A DNA stretch of 64,000 nucleotides, taken from contig NC_092698.1 in NCBI RefSeq assembly GCF_964275005.1, positions 34,398,162 to 34,462,161 of the forward strand. The letters are read 5' to 3'. Each line of letters begins with the position of its first letter. Positions within the stretch are counted from its first letter, which is position 1. The DNA comes from Diadema setosum (taxonomy: Eukaryota; Echinodermata; Echinoidea; Diadematoida; Diadematidae). The notes under the pieces were generated by a model. It was not told the DNA's origin. It was given only the letters and a program-made list of their open reading frames with translations, and did not search any database. Of the stretch, positions 34,799 through 47,192 are shown piece after piece. Made by a program: the position numbers and the translations under genes.

Positions 34799-35548
34799 TT
34801 TTTTTATAATATTCTTTATTTGAGTTTCATTCAATATCAAATCCATATTAACAATAAAATTAATATGTCCACCAACAACAAAAAAAGCAGCTGTATTGTT
34901 CTTTCTTGTGCTGCTAAATCATTTTTCAAACATACAGTACGATATATTTGGGTCTTTTTACCAAATCATACCCTGTTTTTATAAGAGAAATGACATGAAA
35001 TTCTGCATAATTCTCAGAAAAAGCTATTTTGATCAGCCTAATCAAGCCAATCCAAATGTGCCTTATCACTCACACACCCAATAAGAAATTTGTGTTTTTT
35101 CTTCTTCTTTTTTTGGCAGAGCACATGCTATATACATAAATATATCAGATAAAGTATAACTCTTAAAAGGGAAAAAAAATCTTGATCAACTTGATCAGAT
35201 TGCTCAATATCCACTTCATTACCTAAATTCTCTTACACTCTCTTGAGAATACAGCATTTCCTGAAACGTATCATAAAAAAAGCATTCTTTACTTAACCGA
35301 ACAAAACTCATCATTTTTTTTATCTAACCTATCAACCTTCCCCTCCCCCCGTACAAGACAAAATAACCATATGTGTATATCATCAAAACAAACCATATTC
35401 CTGCCTAGCCCCTTAACCATTTATCTACTATTACCTAACTACATATACCTAACCCTAACCATCCCCACCTATTTCCCCACTAACATACCCCCCGGCCGTA
35501 GCCTTCCCTCAACACACACACACCCATATATGCACTAGACATCAACCA

Positions 35549-35595
<47 letters not shown>

Positions 35596-38500
35596 TACCC
35601 GCAAGTGCGCACTCACAAACACCAACATTTGCACGCCAATTCACACTACATACGTGTGGTATCTTGATTACCTGTTTCTTTGACAGTTAGACACACACCA
35701 AAAACCGAAGCTAACTAAACGTTTTACATGGGAAAGAAAAAAAAAAGTGACCACCATAATGCTGATACATATACCGATTCCTAAGCATTAATACGGCTAA
35801 AACCTAAACTGACCATACATCTGACGTGGGGGAAGAAAGATTAAAAAAAAAAGAAATAATATATAATTCATACTATCAATGTGCAAAAAAAAAAAAAAAA
35901 CACCACAAAAACCCCCAAAACAACAACAACAACAACACTCTCTATGAAAGTTTCAACTGCTCCCATTTTTGCAAATGAAAGCCAAGCTTACCTGCTTTAA
36001 CTGCAACGTTCATTTCCTCCTCTATGAAATCCAAAACAAATTTCTTTATCTTTTCCATCTTGGGTAACTTATTTTGTTCTCTTGACCGAAATGTTACAAT
36101 TTTCATCAAAATTATCAAGGCATTCACGCATTTGATTCGATTTGAACTACCTCGTAAACCCAAGAAGATATCTCTCCATTCTAATTCTTCTAACTCAACT
36201 AAATCATAATACTCAATAAGAAACTGCCATATCGGCTTTACTTTCGCACAATCGAAAAATATATGTGAATAAGTTTCCCTTTCCAATTGGCAAAAAGAAC
36301 AAAGATTATCATTCACAAAACCGAACTTAAACAAATGTTCCCTTGTATATATCACCCCGTGTAACAACTTAAACTGAAATTCCCTATGTTTACTAAGTAA
36401 AGTCGTGCTTCTAGGTCTAATAAATAAATTTCCACTTTCCTTATCACTGAAATCATACTTCACTTCACCATATCTTATTTCCAGGGTATACAATTCTTGT
36501 AAAGCTGTAACAAAATACTCATACAATATTTTTGACTTAATGTTTTGAAATTCTAATATTTTACCAAAAATCTTCACCTGTGTATAATAATTTAATACAT
36601 CAATTTGCTGAAACCTTGCACTCCCTGTGGACTCTTTCCACTTTTCTGGAAAAACATTATAAATATCATTTATCTTAAATATACTATTTCCCATGATACC
36701 TAAATTTCGAAAATACCCAACGGGTTTTATAAAACCTCCTTGTAAAATATGATGTACATTATAAACATCCTTTTCGTATAAATCGCAATCAAAAATACTC
36801 TTCCCTTTTATACATATTTTTCTATTATCAAATGTAACTGGATTCATCACTTCATCTTCAAAATTCCTACATTTATCAATTTCCTGCCATACCTTAACCA
36901 TTTCTACGTAGAAAGGTGGAACTGGATTTTTCAATGTCAATCTAGACCATTCATAATCACATAAAAATAAGAACCTTCCTCCTATAGTGATCGAAAACTA
37001 AAATCAAAATACATTTTCCACCCAGATTTCTTCTCACCATACAATAAACGTTTCAACCACATAATATGTTGCGTTTTAACAAACAGCTTGAAATTTATCA
37101 TTCGCAGTCCCCCATTAACATAATCTTGATACATAAAATTCCTTTTTACCCGGTCTTTACCATTACCATTCCATTCAAAAATCATCTTATCCAATTCAGA
37201 AAATATCCATTGAGGAACAACTATGAGTGATGAAACATAATTTAACCTTGATAATGCATAAGTTTTCAACAAATGAATTTTACCCATGAGTGTTAAATCA
37301 CGCTGTTTCCACCATCCTAATAACTTCTTTTTATTCTACTTAATATTTCTTTAAAATTGATCTCATTCTTCCCCCTCACATCTCTTGCAAAATTAACCCC
37401 CAAAATTTTAACTGCATCAACATATTTTCCAGATACAGATAATACAGGTTTCTCTGTATCCTTACCCATCCACAAAAAATTAAATTTTTCTTTATTTACA
37501 ATTAAACCGCTTATTTTCCCGAATTCATCAAAAATATACTGTAACCTATTTAAAGATTTTATGTCCTTTATATACAACGAAATATCATCCGCATATAAAA
37601 TTTGCTTTATTTCATTTCCCTCAAAGCATATTCCTTTTACAGTGTTATCTTTCCTTACTACTTGTGCCAGTGTTTCAATTACTAATAAAAACAAATACGG
37701 AGACAGGGGGTCACCTTGCCTAATCCCTCTCTTGATTTTGAAATAACCAGTAGAGTGCCCTCCATTCATAACACAACTGCTAATATCCTTATAAAGCACC
37801 TTAACCCAGGAACAAAACGAATCGCCGAAACCAAACCTATGTAAGACCCAAAATAAAAATTCATGTGCAACTGAATCAAACGCTTTTTCGAAATCCACTG
37901 TGACCAAAAACCCACTTGTGTAGTGCAGAGAATGAAATAACATATCATCTACTAATCTTACCGCTTCTCCTATATTCCTATTCTTAATGTACCCAACTTG
38001 ATCAAAATGAATAATCTCTCCCAAAACTTCTTTAATTCTATTTGATAACACCTTAGATAATATCTTATAATCTACATTCAAAAGTGTAATTGGCCTATAA
38101 TTTTTGATGTATAATACATTCCTATTTTCTTTTTCTAATAAAGTAATAACACCTTGCTTTTCTGATATTGATAAATCCCCTTCATCATATGCCTCATTCA
38201 GAGCATCTACAACCATTTGCCCCAGAACTGGCCAAAAAGTGAGATAAAACTCCACTGTAAAACCATCATTTCCAGGAGCTTTATTACCTTTCATTTCTTT
38301 TAAAACCATAAAACATTCATTTATATTAACTTTCCCTTCACAACTTTCTCTACTCTCTTCACTTAATTTCGGAATATCATCAAAAAATACACAAATTCTA
38401 TCATAAATATTTTCATCATTATTAGAATACAACTTTTCATAAAATAACCTTATTACTTTCATTATTCCATTTACATCCTTTATCAACTGTTCTTTATTAT

Positions 38501-38610
38501 CATATATTTCCTTAATAACACTTTTCTTTTTATTAGATTGTAACAATTGTTCAAAATATTGTGTTTTTTTCTCCTTCTTCAAACCATTCAGCCCTAGAAC
38601 GAACTCTCAG
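34799..38610 (-). mobile_element. 5'-truncated L1/Tx1-like LINE with long 3' UTR
   Basis: The minus strand encodes the reverse transcriptase: K-A-P-G-N-D-G-F-T, N-Y-R-P-I-T-L-L-N, D-F-E-K-A-F-D-S-V, G-I-R-Q-G-D-P-L-S-P-Y-L-F and the catalytic Y-A-D-D-I (37317-38582). The C-terminal part follows (36982-37320 and 35942-36985), with the knuckle C-S-F-C..H-I-F-F-D-C. One-base-class frameshifts lie near 38560, 37325 and 36985. The copy is dead and lacks the endonuclease and ORF1. The 3' UTR of about 1.1 kb has (AAC)n tracts and ends AATAAAGAATATTATA plus A's at about 34799. AC repeats lie at both outer edges. Confidence 0.88.
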
Positions 38611-38647
<37 letters not shown>

Positions 38648-38760
38648 AATGTATATATAGTCCTATATACTATATTGTATAAATATATATATACATATAT
38701 ACACAAACACACATAAATGTATAGGGCTATGTACTATATATACACATATAACATTAACCT
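38611..38760. repeat. (AC)n and AT-rich simple repeat at the LINE 5' edge
   Basis: About 29 bp of AC, then ATATAT words and two copies of a TATA..TGTATA..GTCCTATATAC / GGGCTATGTACTATATA-like segment. Confidence 0.85.
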
Positions 38761-39407
38761 GTTTATATATTCATACCGGCATCAAGGTAAGATAAAAGGC
38801 GAAAAACACTTAAGTGCAGGAACATTATTTTTTACACTTTAACTTTCATTACATTTTAGTTTATTTCGTTTTGTACATTGTATTATCGTGCTGACTGGAG
38901 CAGCATTACCTATCAACAAGTCGATGTCTACACTTTCTTCTTATCCTCTAACACTATTCAAATATATTCACACATATTATCGTCTCTCAAGGCTGAAAAT
39001 TAGATCATGGGAGAATTTCTTGATAGAGTATCAACATGTACGTGTCATAAATGCAACCACGTAGCAAGTGCACATGAGAGCATCATTTAATTTAAATAAG
39101 TTAATCTTTTGCACGGTTTTAATGAGCCCAAGGCGAGCGATCTTAAAGACATTTCACCTGCACAACGCGACAATATTTACAAAGTCGCATAAACAGAGAA
39201 GGGATAATGTTATAGAAATTAATTCTAGAAGTATGTAACTTCAGCGTCAAATAATAGATTTAAATACATGCTGCATTTCGGTTTCACCAAAAAAAAAAAA
39301 GTTGATACTGGTATAACTCTGAAAATTCATAACGATATGATGATTATTCTTCTCCATGTAAATCTAAGAAAATCCTATCAAAAATAATCGAAACAACAAC
39401 ACAAGCA
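38761..39407. other. Intergenic, nothing recognised
   Basis: AT-rich sequence between the LINE flank and a small MITE. No exon or RNA gene seen. Confidence 0.5.
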
Positions 39408-39571
39408 CAGTGGCGGATCCAGAGGGTGGCGCAACCGGCGCACGCCCCCTTTTATTTTTCGTTAAAAACAAAAGAAACAAAAAGAAAAAAAAATGAAATG
39501 AAACCCGGAAGTGGCACCAGAATATTAGTTGCCCCCCCCCCCCCTTTACAGAATTCCTGGATCCGCCCCTG
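39408..39571. mobile_element. Short hAT-like MITE (CAGTGGCGGATCCAG ends)
   Basis: Begins CAGTGGCGGATCCAGAGGG and ends CTGGATCCGCCCCTG. The inside is A-rich with a C run. The same ends occur at 62064-62233, where an 8-bp duplication is visible. GCGGATCC-ended non-autonomous hAT elements are common in animals. Confidence 0.7.
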
Positions 39572-40577
39572 CAAGCATGTTACAGGGCCGTGCGCATGTC
39601 CTGTAATGTTTTATCACCAGATACCTGGATTAACATGTTGATAAGGCCTGAAATTTACATGACTGTCGCAATAAATAATAATGTTAGCTCATGATTATCC
39701 AAATGAAGTTAGAATTTGTAAACTTTGCAGATATATTGTTGTTATACGGTGAGGCAATGGTTTTGACGTCATGTCCTGCAAAGCTAGGTGAGCAGATAGA
39801 TTAGTTACGGCATTCAGAATTTTTCAACGAACACTTTGGCTTAGTACACCTATACATTTGTCTTAATTTTTCAAGTCTTCGGGTAATTTTGATATAGGTA
39901 AAATCATCTCCCTCCCCCATTAGATTGGCACCTTTGAATTTTCCTGCATATCCTAGACTTGAAAAAAAAATAGATGGACTGGTAAATTCATTAAACTTAC
40001 ACAAATCAGAATATAAATACAAAAATTTGGCAATTCCAGAAAGAACAAGAATTTTCATATTGCAACCATATTGCCAAGTTTAGAACCTGTTACATTACAG
40101 TGATGACAAGATTTTTATATGATATAGTGCAATTGAAATAAAACAATCATGTATGAACAACAAATTTACCAGAATGATGAAAGAGAGTTTAAAGTCGCCA
40201 TTATAAAACACTAAGAACAAATAACAGCAATCACGATACAAAACATAGACTTCAGAAATGTTGTTCCTGATACTCAGTAGGTTAATGAGGTCTATTTATT
40301 TCAGGAAAAGGTCAGAAAAGGTTTGAAAAGGGAGAAAATACCACTGCTGAGGATGCGAAATTGCTCCATTCTGATGCCATTTCTGACTTTGTTAGTGTTA
40401 AGACGAAAACAAACAAAATACTCTCTCCTCAGCGAAATCTATATTGTTACGACTCGAAGGAAATGCTCTTACGGAAAGAGAATGCCACTGACGTTTATAT
40501 CAAGTCAGTGTTAAACTGTCGTAAACAATGTGAACACATGAGTCAATTTTCGGTCGTTGATGCATCTCGTCTCCAAA
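39572..40577. other. Intergenic before the gene 6 end
   Basis: No exon recognised. A minus-strand AATAAA at 40295-40300 lies about 280 nt past the gene 6 stop and may be its poly(A) signal. Confidence 0.45.
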
Positions 40578-43500
40578 CTAGCTGTAGGGTGATGCCGGTA
40601 ATTCTTCAATGATGATCCTTGAAATGCTGTTCCATCCAGTGTAACAGTCATAATAGCCGTAGCCGCTGCATGCTCCCACATTGAATGCGACAGTGATGTC
40701 TCCCGCTGCGAGGCCGTCACATATGCCTGTGTAAGGGGACATACAATTATTCCAAATTCAGTCTTTCTCTCAACGAGAAATTAAAACCATTATAAAGATA
40801 TCAGCTTAAGTCACCGACAACTTTACAACTACTACCAATGCGACCTCATCTAATCCGCGCCATCTTTCTGACGCATCACATGCCCTTGTCGTCATCGTTG
40901 CCAACATCGGCATCTTCGTCCGTCAAAGCCACTGAACCGTGAGAAAATGGAAGTCGTATTATAACAGGCTAATCTGTATGGATAACTATCATGGCGCATG
41001 GTGTGGCCTCGATCGAATTGTACTAAAATGGTCGCCTCTGCAGGATATTTACCTCTATTCAAATCAGTATAAGACCTTCGTAACCATCATCACATTATGC
41101 CACTTCTCTCTAAACCACTTCCATTCATATCTTCGTTAAATCATCTTCACCACCGTTATAATTTTCATCATCATTTATTTGTTTTCCCCCTTCACTCCTT
41201 CTTTTTGTTGGTCTCAAACATCTCTATCTTCTTTCATATATTTTCCTTACTTTTCTCTCTTTTCTATTCATCTCAAATTTTTGTATTTATGTATTTATGC
41301 TTACTGTTAATAGACTGCTTCATTCTGATCATTTTTCATGGCGTTGGCAATGGAAGATCTATGGATTCGGTGACCGCCTGTTTTTAATGGGGGCTGGGTT
41401 CTATTCACTTGCAATACGAGTAAAGAACATGTTCAGTTGTTCCCTCCTACTAGATTGTTTCATGAATATTTTCATTACCACATCACCTAAGTAACCATAA
41501 CAATGCAATGATAAGAATGCAGCCTTATTGTGTAAGCGCTGTTCTTCAAGAGAGTTCTGCCATTTTTGATAACCCCAGCATTGCCATTAAGTCCTATCCA
41601 TTGCTAAGCCTGAGTCAAAATGGACGAAATGGACAAAAGCTCTTGTCCAAGAATAAAATTCCAGGTTTTCGTGTTTAAATGTCAAGCGCATAATCCACCA
41701 TGATACCACTGTACTCCCACAAATATCTCCTTTATTATCATTATCTCCAAATACATCATTACGTCAAACCCATCTTTGTAATTCAAGACAGCAGTCACAT
41801 CCCCAACCAAGAAAGCAAAGATGAAAAAGAAAGAAGACGCACCTGATATCGTTCTATGTCGATGTAAGTCGGCGCTGCTGTAGTGGGCCATGTACACGGT
41901 GCCGTCGATGACCTGCGGGTTGCTACACTCGGCACCGTTGAAGGTGAAGTACCATCGGCAGCAACAGCCGTGGCACCCGTAGAGACGAGTGCAGCCACTG
42001 AAGGCGACGTAGAGCGACGACGTAGCGGAGTTCTTCGTAAACGAACACGACTTCGATAAAGATAATTAAGAAATGTCATGAGCGAAAGTCGGCGATCAAG
42101 TTCAATGATTTTTTTTAACTTCAAATGTAGCACATCAAACCACATAAAGACTGTCTACTTTTAGAGTCCCTTATCTACGATAGTATATTACCCTTGACTC
42201 TTCTTAAACAATTAATATAGATGTGTTTCAAGAAACAATCTTAAGATGAACAGACGACTGTTCGGTCATACTACAGTAAAAGGTTCATCAGTTTATTCTA
42301 AGAAGCTTAATGGAAGAGTTGTTTAAAATAAGCTTTGTGATAACGTTTTCTTATTGTCAATTAGTCATGCCATTCCGATGAAATGCGCATTTCCCCTGTT
42401 TATAACGGCAGTTCTAACACTACAGCGTAATATTGCAAGTGAAGTGTTACGATCACGTGTCGATGCCGCCCGAAGCGCCTGGCGCCATTATAATGGAGCA
42501 GCCAACATCCGCTGACATAGTCGATAATTATCTGAAGCCATTTGCCTTGTTAGAACTACATCGCAAATACAAAGCATTAAAAGATTTGTTGATGATGTTG
42601 TGGGGTGTTGAGACTAATATTTCTATTGAAAAAAATGGGGTATTGTCATGGTTTGCTTCGTTAACATACCAAACCCTTGTCCGACTTGATGCCTCATTCA
42701 TCGCACCTAAAATACATTGAACAAAAACAAACAGTTTAACAGTTTAACATGAATGTATTCCCTAATGGTGCAGATAGAGACACTCACGTAAACGGCTCCG
42801 TTGTCCGATCCCGATGCCCAATTGTATGTACACTGTCTCCAATTTTTATTGGCCAGCATGACGTCATACCAAGTGTCGCTGGTCCCGGACCCCTGATCAC
42901 CTTCATCCCCTGCGGGTCCCTGTGGGCCTTCCGGTCCCACACACTATGGTAAAATGGACGATGATATGAGAGAAAACAAGCATGACAATGTGTAAGGGCA
43001 CTATCTTGGTGAAGAATACACCTGCGGGGAAGCTAAAAGCAATAAGTGCATATGACTTGGCTTGTGAGGCTTTATCATTCTTCAACTGGGCTCATACCAC
43101 CTCTGTCATACAATCCACTTGCAGATGTAAATATTTTAGATATTTTGTACCCATAAAATCATGTTGTGTACGATTGTATATAACTCTGTTGGAAATGGAA
43201 AGCTTAATGAAATGAAATTAGCTGAAATAGAATAAAATAATGATATAAATGATATAAACGTTATAAAGCTGGACATTTAGTGCAATATTGTTCATAGCTA
43301 TATTATGTCTACCTCAGAAAAGATTTGTAGATGCCATGGCTTATCTGGCAGTAAAATCTTGGTGGAAAAGTGGGTTGCATCCTTCAAGATGTAAGGAGAA
43401 AGAAACTTGATATAATACGCCATTTGATCATTATAGAGAAGTATTGTTTTATGGATAACAATATTATAGGTTTGTTCAAAGGTTTGACTGGAATTACCAA

Positions 43501-44080
43501 GTTTTTTTTTGAGTTTCAGAAAAAAAAATAGTGTCACTGAAAACACGTTTCTATGTTTTCGTAGATTGTTTTAACTTGGTCATGTTTCCGTTGACATTTG
43601 ATGACATATTCTCTTCCTTGAATGCAAAGTAACCATAATGAAAATAGAAAATCTTGTCCAATAAAGCTTATTAATGCCAATGCTTCTATCAAAAGCACTG
43701 TACAATACAAGTTGTACTTATCATGCATTCCAACTGAATACTTGGGCTCGATTCTGTAAACAAGGCTAATCTTGACACCCTTTACACTTTCAAAATAAAA
43801 TGATCATTAGCATCTTTCTCACGCTCGTCAGAGTTCATCTTTTTGAAGCAAACACAATAGTAAACAATTCAGGACACTGAAACTGCTCAACGTCATTTGA
43901 TTTCAGCGGAGATGAACGTAAAGGTATGAGAATAAACGGGCAAAGAATGGTTTGCAGTACAAGAGAGACAGGTATTGAAAATCATAACTTTATGAAATGA
44001 CTTACTTGTTCAATTGATCCGCCAATGAACACGCTGACTAAGAGAAGGAAAAACAAGCAGTTGGGTTTAGTCACGGCCAT
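40578..44080 (-). CDS. CTHRC1-like: CTHRC1-like gene 6 (subfamily B), complete, four exons
   Basis: Exons are 44006-44080, 42788-42943, 41843-42050 and 40578-40726, with lengths and phases identical to gene 5. The protein has 195 residues and differs from gene 5 at few sites outside the signal peptide (M-A-V-T-K-P-N-C-L-F-F). Examples are G-P-A for G-P-S in the collagen part, C-T-Y-N for C-T-Y-D, S-S-L-Y-V and L-Y-G-C for S-S-L-F-V and L-S-G-C, R-W-Y-F for R-W-F-F, and Y-Y-D for Y-F-D. Intron 1 and the upstream flank also align with gene 5, so a segment of at least 4 kb was duplicated as a unit. The LINE and foldback insertions in and beside gene 5 are missing here. Expected to be secreted, as for the other copies. 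Confidence 0.9.
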
Positions 44081-44085
44081 TTTGG

Positions 44086-44355
44086 ACTGCTTGGAGTTCT
44101 CGTTGTCTATCTCTTGCTCACCACTCTAACTCTTTGCACACCTTATTATCGATCCATGCGCTTTTTTTTTTTAATGCAGATTATGGATTTCAGTCCCCGC
44201 TGAAAGACGTCTGAATTTTAAGTTTTAGCAATCGGTCATTGTAGGCAATTTGCCCCTCCTCTTTGAGATCGATGCGGGGTAATTAGCATGACAAAGATTT
44301 CGCATAATGCGCAACAAATTTCGGTGTTGTGTCTCGCACTCTACTTGTATTCATT
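44086..44355 (-). promoter_or_regulatory. Upstream region of gene 6, conserved with gene 5
   Basis: CACACCTTATTATCGATCC (44136-44154) matches the gene 5 block at the same distance from the ATG. Similarity continues through CAATTTGCCCCTC..TTTGAGATCGAT and ACAAAGATTTCG. Confidence 0.5.
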
Positions 44356-44416
44356 GATGGAAGTAATGAGCGAGACACGATACAGAATTTGTTGCACATC
44401 TCATGAGAAATCTTTA
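44287..44416. repeat. Imperfect inverted repeat upstream of gene 6
   Basis: AAAGATTTCGCATAATGCGC..GTGTCTCGC is answered in reverse by GCGAGACACG..GAGAAATCTTT. The gene 5 flank has only the first half. Confidence 0.6.
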
Positions 44417-45849
44417 GCACCTTTGGTTTTATAATGTAATGATTTCACTGTTTTACAAGAGTAAAACGTAAAAGGAAATGGACGGAACGTTTTTGTTTTT
44501 GTTATCTTATATCACAGCAACGAGATCTGAGATGGACATAATGCCTCTGACACCTTTTGGGTTTAGAGACAAAATAAAAACAAAGAAATAGCCATGATGA
44601 AGCATTTCAGACATTCATAAGAGAAATTACTGAATGTCATCCTTCAAATGCTTAAATGACATGGTGTAATGGTGTAATGACTTAAAGGTACTGTTTAACA
44701 TTGGGAGCAGTGATTTAAGAAATGTTCGAGTTCTCACATTACGGATTTTGATGCATGTGCATATGGGTCAGTTGTTGTATGGAAAAACATCCTACCATAT
44801 AACAATTTCGCAATAAAGTCTACTGCATAAGGAAATATAACTACATGTATTTTTCTCAATAAATCATAACTGTAGACGGTTTGTTATAGACACAATTTTA
44901 CTACAACTGTTGTTCGCATTTTGTAAATTCAACAATATTTAACATTGATTATACTGGTTAACATTTTTACATTGGTTGTTTTTATCCCTAACTCACATTT
45001 TAGAACTATTTTCAAGCACTGTTAAAAGCTCGGGTTTTGTTTTGTTTTTTTGTTTCATCGGCAAATGGTAAGTAATGCCTTTAATCTCCACTCTCGTCGT
45101 ACCCCAAGTTAAACTTTGAATCATAGTTCCTATAAAGACCATTCGGAAGTGACGAATACAAGGTACCAGGTACAAGGTATGATCCTTTGAAATGATAATC
45201 AAGAAACCCAACATTAAAAAGTTGTGTACAGATTTAACAATTTGATATAATTATGTATTTATAGTCCTTTTAAGAACTTCGTCAATGATTCAATTTGATG
45301 AAATCCTCATGCCGCCCTCACACGTCGATAATAAAGAATCTAAGGGATGCTCTCTTTTCAAAAAATATCTTCAAAAGTGCATTGCTAACGAAAAATATGA
45401 ATTCCCTGAATCTATATATGGTTATTTAGTTGTAGTTGGGTAGGTTTAAGTCTAAAGGATTATTCAATAGGTTTGATTAATAGCTCTACTCAGTTTTGTG
45501 ATAGTTAAGCTTAATAAAATTCAGTGAAACTAACTAACTCCTGCAAATGTTCATGTCCGTTATATTGTAGAGTTGCCGATACAAGAGGGCGCTTTAAAGA
45601 TTTTACTAAAATTTTTGGTCATAAACTGGGAAATTAGAACCTTGAATGAATTATCTAGCTACAGCACTCGGCAGGGCATAACATGAATCCCCCGAACCCG
45701 TTTCCCATACCCCATTTGAATGACTTACAGGCCAAAATGTTGTGTAATATGGCAATTGGGGACCATGGTTTGCATTTTGGGCAATTTTAGAGTTGTTTTC
45801 ACAGAACATACAATGTAATCCGATGAGAAATAAGGCTGACATAGCACAT
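44417..45849. other. Intergenic, nothing recognised
   Basis: AT-rich sequence with no supported exon, RNA gene or repeat family. Confidence 0.5.
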
Positions 45850-46200
45850 ACAAGAAATAATATGACATGGCATCCTATATAAGTCGGAACAATGAGGGCG
45901 CTATCAGTGAAAACTTTTTGCTGCCTGGATCGAATAACCCCAAACCTCCACTGCAAGTCTGGATACAATCCGACAAGAAATGTGACGTGGCATCCCAGTC
46001 GGAACACTGAGGGCGCCGTCACCACAAACTGCTGTGTCCAACTTGCAGAATGACCACCCATACACCTCCTTAGCAAGTCTGAATAATATCCGTCGAGTAA
46101 CGATCAAGTTATTGCATAAAAGCACTTTTGCAAATTTTGACCTGATAGTGACCTTTGACCCTGTAAAAGGTGGAACAGTGGGGGCAGCATTACCAATAGG
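45850..46200. repeat. Diverged tandem repeat of about 120 bp with GAGGGCGC words
   Basis: GACATGGCATCC..GTCGGAACAATGAGGGCGCT near 45862 recurs 120 bp later as GACGTGGCATCCCAGTCGGA..GAGGGCGCC. Each is followed by CAAGTCTG.ATA..ATCCG. A worn third unit (GGTGGAACAGTGGGGGCAGC) lies near 46170. An (ATGT)n tract follows at about 46240-46300. Confidence 0.65.
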
Positions 46201-46479
46201 TATGGGCATCTGGATTTGGATGTACAATACTTGGTTTATATGTATGTATGTATGTATGTATGTGTGTCTGTCTGTATGTAGGCCTATGTATGTATGTATG
46301 CATACTGTAATACATATACATATACATATATACATATGCATTTAATCCATAATCCATCATTGCTATGGCCATGAAAGCAAAAAACAAAACAAAACAAAAC
46401 AAATCAAAAACAAAACAAACAGAAAACAAAAAAGCCTTTACAAAGTTGCAAAGTAAGGTGTTTACACGGTCGTTATTCT

Positions 46480-46742
46480 GAAGATGAAAATCTGTTTTGA
46501 AATGGCTGAGATACCCAAAAACAAAGTAAAACAAAATGGTCCTTATTAAAGGTGGGTCCCACCTTTTATTAGGACCCATTTGTTTTTGGATATCTCAGCC
46601 ATTTCAAAACCAATTTTCATCAAATAAATTTTGAATTCCTCTTAATATGCTCTTTCATATTTCATGAGAGGCTTCTCATTATCTCACAAAAAAAAAAGTT
46701 GGAAACCTGAAGTCCCATCTCAACCAAAACTACACCATCCCT
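46480..46742. mobile_element. TTAA MITE family 2, copy 1 (left end missing)
   Basis: Shares ATATCTCAGCCATTTCAAAA, CAATTTTCATCAAATAAA and the end CAACCAAAACTACACCATCC with the copy at 54986. Only the right end (before TTAA 46743-46746) is intact. The middle is an inverted repeat around GGTGGGTCCCACC. Confidence 0.75.
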
Positions 46743-46809
46743 TTAACAAACCCTTTTTTCTTTTCATTTTTGAATTAATGAGCCTTTGGAATAACAAACC
46801 CTTCTTTAT

Positions 46810-47129
46810 TTTTGGATTAACGAACCTTCAGAATAACAAACACTATAACGTATATGTACTTGAAAACACAAACCTTCAGAGAATGACACCACAAATGTCT
46901 GGATTAAAGAACCCTATTTCATTTTTAGATAAAGAAACATCTAGGTACAGGGAATTTGTGTGTTTTGACATAACAAACCTGATTTCATCTTCAAATGAAT
47001 GAACCTTCAAAATTACAAACATGACCCTCTTTTTACATAGCCAGTAATGAAGCAATGAATGCTCACACTGTATATGCAAATTTCCTGAAGACTAGGCAAT
47101 GGGGATGAGCAGGTGCTACTGTTGCTGTC
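46810..47129. other. Intergenic, nothing recognised
   Basis: Repeated short words (AACAAACC, CTTCAGAATAACAAACC) occur, but no family or exon is clear. Confidence 0.4.
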
Positions 47130-47192
47130 AGGGGATTTGAACCAGAGGCTTTATGATTGACAGTCTGTGGTCTTAACCACTAGACCATGAAT
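47130..47192 (-). mobile_element. tRNA-derived SINE head
   Basis: The minus strand has A box TGGTCTAGTGG (47177-47187) and B box GGTTCAAATCC (47133-47143) at normal tRNA spacing. The acceptor stem does not pair, so a SINE is more likely than a tRNA gene. Confidence 0.6.

Noticed and set aside
34799-38610. Host gene with a reverse-transcriptase-like domain
   Set aside because: The order of motifs, Y-A-D-D-I, the C-terminal knuckle, the A tail and several frameshifts show a dead 5'-truncated LINE.
42433-42720. Plus-strand frame of 95 codons in intron 2 of gene 6
   Set aside because: No family motif, no splice context and no similar frame in gene 5. Probably chance.
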